Assembly (NCBI GenBank): GCA_028866335.1
Contig: JAGWIL010000113.1
Location: 1-5,790 of the forward strand
Origin: Rhodospirillales bacterium
Lineage (GTDB): Bacteria; Pseudomonadota; Alphaproteobacteria; Acetobacterales; Acetobacteraceae
DNA length: 5,790 nucleotides
Reading direction: 5' to 3'
The notes below the pieces were generated by a model. It did not search any database. It saw nothing but the letters and a program-made list of their open reading frames with translations, and had not been told where the DNA came from. A program made the position numbers and the translations under genes. This document shows, in pieces, positions 1 through 4,939 of the stretch. How positions within the stretch are numbered: the stretch's first letter is position 1; every line of letters starts with the position of its first letter.

Positions 1-180
1 TTGCCCGCCCGCCAGCAGCCAGCGGCTGAAGCGGTAGGCCAATGTGGCTTTGCCGATGCCGGGTGGCCCGGCCAGCAGCCAGCCATGGTGCAAGCGACCA
101 GAGATGGCGGCCTGATGCAGCGCGTTTACTGCCTCCTCATGGCCCCGGAAATGTGGGTTGGCGCGGGGGGCTGGCGGCAT
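1..180 (-). CDS. holB: DNA polymerase III subunit delta-prime, N-terminal part (runs off left edge)
   Basis: Only the first 60 residues are in the window. They form the start of a clamp-loader AAA+ domain: an N-terminal stretch of the type N-P-H-F-x-G-H-E, a helix, then H-H-G-W-L-L-A-G-P-P-G-I-G-K-A-T, with the Walker A loop at residues 38-46. The 'HGWLLAGPPGIGKATLAYR' style is characteristic of alphaproteobacterial HolB. In the DnaX/HolA/HolB clamp loader, delta-prime helps load the sliding clamp onto primed DNA in the cytoplasm; the protein usually does not hydrolyse ATP itself, so an intact P-loop alone does not prove activity. The ATG overlaps the tmk stop by one base (TAATG), which points to translational coupling. 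The tmk-holB order is common in bacteria and supports the call. A related DnaX-like or generic AAA+ protein is much less likely here. Confidence 0.9.
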   Translation of the reverse strand, partial: MPPAPRANPHFRGHEEAVNALHQAAISGRLHHGWLLAGPPGIGKATLAYRFSRWLLAGGQ

Positions 181-803
181 TAACGCCCTGCCCGTTCGCG
201 CAATGCCTGGCGCATGGAAGCCACCACGGCCGCCGGGGCCGGGCTGGCGTTGATGACCGCAAAACGCTCTGGCTCCGCCCGGGCGATGGCGGCAAAGCCT
301 TCCCGCACGCGGGCGAAAAACGCCGCATCCATTGCCTCGTAGCGGTCGCTGCCGCTGGCGCGGGCGGTTAGGCGATTTTTTGCTTCATCTTCAGGAAGTT
401 CAAGCAGAAAGGTGAGGTTTGGCATTATGCCCGTGAGCCGGATGAGCGCTGCAATATCCGCCTGCGGCACGCCTTGACCATAGGCCTGATAGGCCATGGT
501 GGAGTCGTGAAACCTGTCGCAGATGACGATGGTGCCGCGCGCCAATGCCGGGCGGATGACGCGGTTCACATGGTCGATGCGGGCGGCGAAATGCAGCATG
601 GTCTGGGCCAGCGGGTCCAGCGGAAGCTCCTGGTTCAGCAGTAAGGCGCGGATCGCCTCCGCCCCCTTGGTGCCACCCGGTTCGCGGGTGAGCAGCACCT
701 CCTGGCCTTCAGCGCGCAATGCCTCGGCCAGCCCTGCAGCGGCGGTGGATTTGCCCGCCCCCTCCCCGCCTTCCAGCGTGATGAACAATCCCTGCCCGAC
801 CAA
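180..803 (-). CDS. tmk: Thymidylate kinase (dTMP kinase)
   Basis: Phosphorylates dTMP to dTDP with ATP, a cytoplasmic step of dTTP synthesis. The 207-residue product has the usual length and all family landmarks: P-loop GGEGAGKST at 12-20, the TREPGGT substrate motif at 39-45, the A-A-R-x-x-H-V segment at 73-79 that contacts the nucleotide, the D-R-F-H-D-S-T motif from 96 and the lid region A-R-A-S-G-S-D-R-Y-E at 147-156. The P-loop carries no arginine while the lid has several, as in the E. coli-like (type II) enzymes. The start is TTG. It is the first possible start after the in-frame rlpA stop codon (TAA, AAA, TTG) and leaves a short leader before F-I-T-L-E-G, as expected; a TTG five codons later is the only nearby alternative. 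No good Shine-Dalgarno sequence precedes it, so translation probably depends on ribosomes finishing rlpA three bases upstream. Confidence 0.96.
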   Translation of the reverse strand: MVGQGLFITLEGGEGAGKSTAAAGLAEALRAEGQEVLLTREPGGTKGAEAIRALLLNQELPLDPLAQTMLHFAARIDHVNRVIRPALARGTIVICDRFHDSTMAYQAYGQGVPQADIAALIRLTGIMPNLTFLLELPEDEAKNRLTARASGSDRYEAMDAAFFARVREGFAAIARAEPERFAVINASPAPAAVVASMRQALRERAGR

Positions 804-806
804 TTT

Positions 807-1676
807 TTACCGCACGACGATTTCAGGCCCGGCGATGCCGGTTTGCAGAACCTGCTGTAAAGCTTGGTCCGCTGCTTCAACAGAGTGATATGGCCCGATG
901 TTTACAGCCCATAATGTGCGGTCTCCGCCGAATACCGGCACGATTTGGGCGGGCATTCCATAAAGCCGGGCGATTGTGCGTGCGGCATCGCTTTCGCTGC
1001 CGAAGCCCGCAATCTGCACCCAAAGCGGCCCAGGTCCGGGGGTGGTAACGCTCACCTGGCCGGAAAGCTGGGGGGCAGCGTTTTGTGGGCCGGATGTGTT
1101 GGCGGTTACAAGTTGCTGGGCCGCTCCTGCTGCACCGCCGGAGCCAGGCGGGGCCAAACTTTGCGCGGTGATGCCCACCACGGGTGCGGCGGCGAGTTGC
1201 GGCCCGGCACCAAGCGTGCCTTGCAGGGCGGCGCTTGCCTGGCTGTCCAGCTTCACCTCAACCTCCACTACGCCGCCGGAGGGGAAGTTGAGCAATTGCG
1301 CGACATGCGGGGTGACGGCGATAAGGCGGCCGGGGATATTCGGCCCACGTTCATTCACCCGCACCTGCATTGAATAGCCGTTTACTAAATTTGTAATGGT
1401 GACGATGCTGGGCAGCGGCAATACCGGGCTGGCAGCCATCAAGCCGCTGGGGTCGTAAAGCTCGTTATCAGCGGTGTAGGCGTTGCTGTCATGCTCGACG
1501 ACGCCCAGCCCCGTTTCATCGTAACTGCCAAATTCGCGCGGGTAGCGCCATTCGCCGCCCACCTGATACGGGTTGCCGATGGTGTAAGTGACAGGGCCGG
1601 GCGCTGGCGGCGGCGGGCCGTGGGGCACGCAACCCGCCAGGGCAGCGCAAAATGCGAGGACAAGCCGGTTGATCAT
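807..1676 (-). CDS. rlpA: RlpA-family septal-ring lipoprotein with C-terminal SPOR domain; catalytic His replaced by Ser
   Basis: RlpA proteins are outer-membrane lipoproteins of the division site; some cleave denuded peptidoglycan glycan strands. The 289-residue product begins with a short lipoprotein signal ending in a lipobox L-A-G-C (Cys16), then a proline-rich tether, an alphaproteobacterial RlpA lead-in (about 30-58), the double-psi beta-barrel (about 58-143, with T-N-L-x-N-G at 95-100 and R-V-N-E-R-G-P at 106-112), an Ala/Gly/Gln linker to about 215 and a SPOR domain at about 216-289 that should bind denuded septal glycan. In the catalytic motif the acids are kept (Glu72, Asp75), but the position of the histidine in T-A-A-H is serine (Ser83), and the usual N-D-R-G-P and I-D-L-S motifs read N-E-R-G-P and I-A-V-T. 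It may therefore bind rather than cut. The ATG overlaps the mltB stop in an ATGA. The family is clear; enzymatic activity is doubtful. Confidence 0.9.
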   Translation of the reverse strand: MINRLVLAFCAALAGCVPHGPPPPAPGPVTYTIGNPYQVGGEWRYPREFGSYDETGLGVVEHDSNAYTADNELYDPSGLMAASPVLPLPSIVTITNLVNGYSMQVRVNERGPNIPGRLIAVTPHVAQLLNFPSGGVVEVEVKLDSQASAALQGTLGAGPQLAAAPVVGITAQSLAPPGSGGAAGAAQQLVTANTSGPQNAAPQLSGQVSVTTPGPGPLWVQIAGFGSESDAARTIARLYGMPAQIVPVFGGDRTLWAVNIGPYHSVEAADQALQQVLQTGIAGPEIVVR

Positions 1677-2635
1677 GCCAGGATCATCCGCCCCAGCGCG
1701 CCAACGGCCAGCGCGTAGTAATCAGACGGGTTATAGCGGCGGATGGCGGTGAAGTTCTGGTAAACCAGAAACGCCTGGCCGCCAGCGCCATCGGGCAGCA
1801 GCAACGCGGCTGGCGTGGCAGGCGGCAGAGAGGCGGCACCTTGCAGGCGCTGCACGCCCAGTTGCTGCCAGTAAGCGATTGTTTGAAGATTTTCGCGGCC
1901 GGTCATCGCGATGTTGATATTGGCGGGGGCGAGCACAGCCTCGGAGGATGGTTGATCCGCCTGCCACCCGGCCTTGGCCAGATAATTGGCCATGGAGGCC
2001 AGGGCATCGGCGTCGGAATTCCAGATATCCGGCGCGCCGCCGCCAGCAAAGCTCACTGCAGTAGTGAGGTAGGTGCTGGGCATGAATTGCGGTTGGCCCA
2101 TGGCACCAGCATAAGAGCCAAGCAGATTGGCGACAGGTGCATCACCCCGCGCCACAATTGTCATCGCCTTGATGACCTCATTGCCGAAATAATGGCTCTG
2201 CCTATCCCATGCGAGGGTGGTGAGCGCATCTATGACGTTAAAGCTGCCCTGGTTGGCACCGAAATTCGTCTCCAGCCCCCAGATGCCCAGCATAACATCC
2301 GCCGAAACGCCGTAGCGGCTGGTAATGGCGGCAAACAGGTTCTGTGTTTGCTGGTATTTGCCCTGGCCGGTGGCAATGCGCGTTTGGCTGAGCACCCGGC
2401 TGGAATATTGCGCCCAGGTGAGGGTGAATTCCGGCTGGTGATGGTCCAGCTTCAGCACATCCTGGTTGGGCACCAGCCCATAGGTGCTGGCCTGGATGAT
2501 CGATTCCGGGATGCCTTCGGCCCGCGCACGCGCCTGCAATTGTGCCAGAAAGGCGGGAAAGCCCTGCGCTGCCCAGCTTGTTTGCGGTAAGGCCAGGGCG
2601 GCGCCAAGGCCAGTTAACATGATGCGTCTTAACAT
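1673..2635 (-). CDS. mltB: Periplasmic lytic murein transglycosylase B (GH103)
   Basis: Cleaves the MurNAc-GlcNAc bond of peptidoglycan, leaving 1,6-anhydro ends. Using the ATG at 2635, the product has 320 residues: a signal peptide M-L-R-R-I-M-L-T-G...S-W-A cut after about residue 22, then the transglycosylase domain. G-I-W-G-L-E-T-N-F-G at 117-126 carries the catalytic acid Glu122; S-Y-A-G-A-M-G-Q-P-Q-F-M-P-S-T at 175-189 is the substrate-groove signature; Y-N-P-S-D-Y-Y-A-L-A-V at 301-311 is the typical C-terminal block. There is no lipobox, unlike E. coli MltB, so it should be soluble in the periplasm. A longer reading from a TTG at 2671 adds 12 residues that would spoil the signal peptide; the ATG at 2620 would remove its arginines; so 2635 is preferred, though no strong ribosome site marks it. 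It is first in the minus-strand gene row, followed by rlpA, another cell-wall protein. Confidence 0.94.
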   Translation of the reverse strand: MLRRIMLTGLGAALALPQTSWAAQGFPAFLAQLQARARAEGIPESIIQASTYGLVPNQDVLKLDHHQPEFTLTWAQYSSRVLSQTRIATGQGKYQQTQNLFAAITSRYGVSADVMLGIWGLETNFGANQGSFNVIDALTTLAWDRQSHYFGNEVIKAMTIVARGDAPVANLLGSYAGAMGQPQFMPSTYLTTAVSFAGGGAPDIWNSDADALASMANYLAKAGWQADQPSSEAVLAPANINIAMTGRENLQTIAYWQQLGVQRLQGAASLPPATPAALLLPDGAGGQAFLVYQNFTAIRRYNPSDYYALAVGALGRMILA

Positions 2636-2636
2636 G
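2614..2636. repeat. 8-bp direct repeat TTAACATG, period 15 bp
   Basis: Two copies, at 2614-2621 and 2629-2636, lie inside the start of mltB. In the coding strand each reads C-ATG-TTA-A, so the same Met-Leu start is spelled twice, five codons apart, using the TTA codon, which is uncommon in this GC-rich window. It gives two possible in-frame starts for the signal peptide. It is probably chance. Confidence 0.4.
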
Positions 2637-2720
2637 CGGGCAGTGTGACATGCCGGAGCCTGCCCTCGCAATGCGGCAAGCGTTATGGCGTGGCGAATAA
2701 AGCTCGGCTATGCTGCAAAC
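2636..2720. promoter_or_regulatory. Divergent intergenic spacer between mltB and the ycgN-like gene
   Basis: These 85 bp separate two divergent gene rows, so promoters for both should lie here or slightly inside the genes. I found no convincing sigma70 pair. The best plus-strand -10-like element is TATGCT at 2709-2714, too close to the chosen start at 2721 unless the transcript is nearly leaderless. On the minus strand, TTGCGA spaced 17 bp from TCACAC is weak. No strong Shine-Dalgarno sequence is visible for either gene. The position is supported; specific boxes are not. Confidence 0.4.
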
Positions 2721-3173
2721 ATGGGATTCTGGCGCACGAAAACATTGGCGCAGATGAGCCGGGCGGAGTGGGAATCGCTCTGTGACGGGTGCGGGCGCTG
2801 CTGCCTGCACAAGCTGCGAGACGACGATACCGATGAGATTGAGTTCACCAATGTGGCCTGCCGCTTGCTGGATATAGAAACCGCCCGCTGCCGGAATTAC
2901 GCCGACCGCAAATCCCTGGTGCCGGATTGCATAAAGCTGACGCCCAAGCGGCTGGAAAAGATAGATTGGCTGCCGCCAAGCTGTGCCTACAGGCTGGTGC
3001 AGGAGGGGAAGGATTTACCGCCCTGGCACCCTTTGCGCAGCGGCAACGCAGAAAGCGTGATTGAGGCCGGGGCATCCGTTGCCGGGCGCTGCATAGATGA
3101 ACGCCATGCCGCCCCGCTGGAGCACCATGTTGTGGATTGGCCAGGTAAAATGCCTGGGCGGCGGCGGCCGTGA
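2721..3173 (+). CDS. YcgN-family (UPF0260) cysteine-cluster protein
   Basis: From the ATG at 2721 the product is 150 residues, the usual size for this family, and begins M-G-F-W-R-T-K-T-L, matching the family's typical start (F-W-x-x-K-x-L). An in-frame ATG at 2685 would add 12 unconserved residues and is less likely. The signature C-D-G-C-G-R-C-C lies at 21-28, followed by N-V-A-C-R-L-L-D (Cys47), Cys57, P-D-C (Cys70), L-P-P-S-C-A-Y-R-L (Cys88) and the C-terminal H-H-V-V-D-W-P. This CxxCxxCC type belongs to the zinc- or iron-chelating cysteine-cluster families; metal binding is presumed and the function is unknown. It is soluble, with no signal peptide or membrane segment. Its stop overlaps the start of the following metallopeptidase gene (GTGA), so the two are co-translated. 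Family identity is firm; I claim no role. Confidence 0.92.
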   Translation: MGFWRTKTLAQMSRAEWESLCDGCGRCCLHKLRDDDTDEIEFTNVACRLLDIETARCRNYADRKSLVPDCIKLTPKRLEKIDWLPPSCAYRLVQEGKDLPPWHPLRSGNAESVIEAGASVAGRCIDERHAAPLEHHVVDWPGKMPGRRRP

Positions 3174-3874
3174 CCCTGGAGCCGCCAACCACCGAGATGG
3201 TGCCGGTGCGCGGCGCGCTGATTACCGTGGCTTTTAAACGTTCAGCGCGGGCGCGGCGGATTTCGTTGCGCGTGGACCCAGCCCAGGGCGTGGTGATTAC
3301 CTTGCCCATGCGCGGTTCCCGCCGGGCGGGGCTCGCACTTTTGCGGGCGCATGAGGATTGGGTGAGCGAGCGGCTGGAAGCCCTGCCCCAGGCTTTGGTG
3401 CTGAAACCCGGGGCGATTGTGCCGGTAAATGGGGTGCCGCATGAGATTATGCATGTGCCAACCGGGCGAGGCGGTGCCTGGGTGGAAGATGGAAAAATTT
3501 TTGTAACCGGCGAACCTGAATTTCTCGCCCGCCGCGTGGCGGACTGCCTAAAACGCCTGGCCCGCCAGCGCCTGGCCGCCATGGCCGCCATTACCGCCGA
3601 GCGCGCGGCGCTACGGCCCAAAACGGTGCGGATAAAAGACACACGATCCCGCTGGGGGAGCTGCGCGCCGGATGGAACATTGGCCTTCTGCTGGCGGCTG
3701 ATCTGTGCGCCGGATTTTGTGCAGGATTATGTGGTGGCGCATGAGGTGGCGCATCTTAAACACATGAACCACGGCAAGCTGTTTTGGCAGCTTACCGACG
3801 AGCTGACGCCCCACAGGCCAGCGGCTACCGCATGGCTGGCCAGCGACGGCGTGAGCCTGTTGCGCATTGGGTAA
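3170..3874 (+). CDS. YgjP-type (SprT-like, M48-related) zinc metallopeptidase
   Basis: The 234-residue cytoplasmic protein belongs to the YgjP/DUF45 family of putative zinc-dependent peptidases. The N-terminal half has the family pattern [12 protein letters not shown] (24-35), G-V-V-I-T-L-P (40-46) and an R-x-x-A-x-x-L-L-R-x-H-E-x-W-V-x-x-R-L segment (52-69). The catalytic half has [10 protein letters not shown] (156-165) and the zinc motif H-E-V-A-H at 191-195 (His191, Glu192, His195), followed by N-H-G-K-L-F-W with the probable third ligand His201. Substrates are unknown. The GTG at 3170 overlaps the upstream TGA (GTGA) and is preferred for the coupling. An ATG at 3197 is an alternative that would cost 9 unconserved residues; a GGAG at 3178-3181 is rather far from it. 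All metal-site residues are present, so it should be active. Confidence 0.92.
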   Translation: MTLEPPTTEMVPVRGALITVAFKRSARARRISLRVDPAQGVVITLPMRGSRRAGLALLRAHEDWVSERLEALPQALVLKPGAIVPVNGVPHEIMHVPTGRGGAWVEDGKIFVTGEPEFLARRVADCLKRLARQRLAAMAAITAERAALRPKTVRIKDTRSRWGSCAPDGTLAFCWRLICAPDFVQDYVVAHEVAHLKHMNHGKLFWQLTDELTPHRPAATAWLASDGVSLLRIG

Positions 3875-3893
3875 ATTAGGCGAAGAATATCAT
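3867..3893 (+). promoter_or_regulatory. Possible sigma70-type promoter for the MDR oxidoreductase gene
   Basis: TATCAT at 3888-3893 matches five of six bases of TATAAT. The only -35-like element is TTGGGT at 3867-3872, with a short 15-bp gap and three of six matches. A start near 3900 would give a leader of about 28 nt. The weak -35 would suit an activator-dependent promoter, but the evidence is thin. Confidence 0.25.
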
Positions 3894-3912
3894 GGTGATA
3901 GCAGGCCAACCT
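3876..3912 (+). promoter_or_regulatory. Imperfect OxyR-like tetrad in front of the MDR oxidoreductase gene
   Basis: The OxyR consensus is ATAG-n7-CTAT-n7-ATAG-n7-CTAT. Here the exactly spaced blocks are TTAG (3876-3879), ATAT (3887-3890), ATAG (3898-3901) and ACCT (3909-3912): 3, 3, 4 and 1 matches out of 4. The centre also forms a perfect dyad, TATCA-TGG-TGATA at 3888-3900, which fits the general LysR T-N11-A box. The oxyR gene itself lies directly beyond the MDR gene, which makes a link plausible. The fourth block fails, and the site overlaps the best -10 candidate, so it could be repressive or accidental. Confidence 0.35.
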
Positions 3913-3914
3913 AA

Positions 3915-3925
3915 GTGAGAGTCAC
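3915..3925 (+). promoter_or_regulatory. Shine-Dalgarno-like GAGAG within a small dyad, before the MDR gene
   Basis: GTGA-GAG-TCAC is a perfect 4-bp inverted repeat. It contains the purine run GAGAG (3917-3921), which sits 7 nt before the ATG at 3929 and is the best ribosome site for that gene. A hairpin with 4-bp arms is weak, so real control by folding is unlikely. Confidence 0.35.
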
Positions 3926-3928
3926 GCC

Positions 3929-4939
3929 ATGAAAGCCGTTGCCTTTACCCATTCCCGCCCCGTTACCGCGATTGATGCATTGGAGGATATTGAGCTTCCT
4001 GTGCCCGTGCCCCGGCACCATGATCTGCTGGTTGAGATTAAAGCCGTTTCGGTTAATCCGGTGGACACGAAAATCCGCCAGGCAGCGGAGCCGTTGGGTG
4101 AGCCGCGCGTGCTGGGCTTTGATGCTGCCGGCATTGTGCGGGCCATCGGCCCTGAGGTGCAGAATTTTTCCGTAGGCGATGAAGTGTTTTATGCTGGTGT
4201 GCCAGACCGGCCTGGCACGAATGCCGAGTTTCATCTGGTGGATGACCGCATTGCGGGCCATAAGCCAAAAACGCTGAGTTTTGCTGAAGCCGCAGCGCTG
4301 CCGTTAACAGCACTTACCGCCTGGGAAATGCTGTTCGAGCGTTTCCGCATACCGCGTGATCAACCCCATGGCGGCACGCTGCTGATTGTGGGCGGTGCGG
4401 GTGGCGTGGGTTCCATGGCCATTCAGCTCGCGGCGCAATTAACCGACATGACCGTGATTGCCACCGCGTCCCGCCCGGATAGGGTGGAGTGGTGCCGCTC
4501 GCTCGGCGCGCACCATGTGCTCAATCACCAGCACGATCTTGGCGCGCAGATTTTGCAGGCGGGGCTTACACCTCCTGGTTATATTTTCTGCGTGGCGCAG
4601 ATTAAGCAACATTTTCGCCAGCTGGTGGATGTTCTGGCACCGGAAGGGTCAATCGGGATTATCGAATCCAACACCGGGGAGCTGAATGTCTCGCCGCTGA
4701 TTCGCAAAAGTGCCACGCTGCACACGGAATATGTGTTCACCCGTGGCGTTTTGCACACGCAGAACATGGGCGTGCAGCACCGCACACTGGAGGCGATTGC
4801 CCATATGGTTGATAACGGCACACTGAAAACCACGATGACGGAGAATTTTGGACCCATCAACGCGCCGAATCTTATCCGCGCCCATGCGGCGCTGGAGGCG
4901 GGCAATGCCATGGGCAAACTTGTGCTGGAAGGGTTTTAA
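3929..4939 (+). CDS. Zinc-independent MDR-superfamily NAD(P)H oxidoreductase (adh_fam_1 / quinone-oxidoreductase type)
   Basis: The 336-residue cytoplasmic protein is a medium-chain dehydrogenase/reductase. It opens M-K-A-V-A-F and has the GroES-like domain motif V-S-V-N-P-V-D-T-K-I-R at 40-50 and G-F-D-A-A-G at 63-68, then the Rossmann fold with G-G-A-G-G-V-G-S-M-A-I-Q-L-A at 155-168 and S-R-P-D-R...L-G-A-H-H-V-L at 181-198, ending M-G-K-L-V-L-E-G-F. This layout matches the family often annotated 'zinc-binding alcohol dehydrogenase' (TIGR02817 type). That name misleads here: the catalytic zinc cysteine and the G-H-E motif are absent and only two cysteines exist in the whole protein (Cys189, Cys221), so it should use NAD(P)H without zinc, probably reducing quinones or activated alkenes. 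The true substrate is unknown. A 54-bp spacer separates it from the metallopeptidase gene and holds an OxyR-like site; its stop overlaps that of the converging oxyR. Confidence 0.9.
   Translation: MKAVAFTHSRPVTAIDALEDIELPVPVPRHHDLLVEIKAVSVNPVDTKIRQAAEPLGEPRVLGFDAAGIVRAIGPEVQNFSVGDEVFYAGVPDRPGTNAEFHLVDDRIAGHKPKTLSFAEAAALPLTALTAWEMLFERFRIPRDQPHGGTLLIVGGAGGVGSMAIQLAAQLTDMTVIATASRPDRVEWCRSLGAHHVLNHQHDLGAQILQAGLTPPGYIFCVAQIKQHFRQLVDVLAPEGSIGIIESNTGELNVSPLIRKSATLHTEYVFTRGVLHTQNMGVQHRTLEAIAHMVDNGTLKTTMTENFGPINAPNLIRAHAALEAGNAMGKLVLEGF

Noticed and set aside
945..1377. Two overlapping plus-strand frames inside rlpA
   Set aside because: They are composition-driven shadows of the Ala/Gly-rich linker and barrel of rlpA, with no motif.
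1841..2590. Plus-strand open frame (249 codons) inside mltB
   Set aside because: It is the antisense shadow of mltB, whose catalytic motifs are intact, and it resembles no known domain.
2669..2671. TTG as the mltB start
   Set aside because: It would place 12 extra residues, including a Cys and a His, ahead of a good signal peptide that begins at the ATG at 2635.
2845..3642. Long minus-strand open frame (265 codons) opposite the ycgN-like and metallopeptidase genes
   Set aside because: It is Arg/Ala/Ser/Pro-rich with no recognisable motif, and lies antisense to two well-recognised genes; GC-rich third positions keep such frames open.
3875..3928. Intrinsic terminator after the metallopeptidase gene
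   Set aside because: The dyads here have only 4-5 bp arms and no T-run follows, so transcription may run on into the MDR gene.
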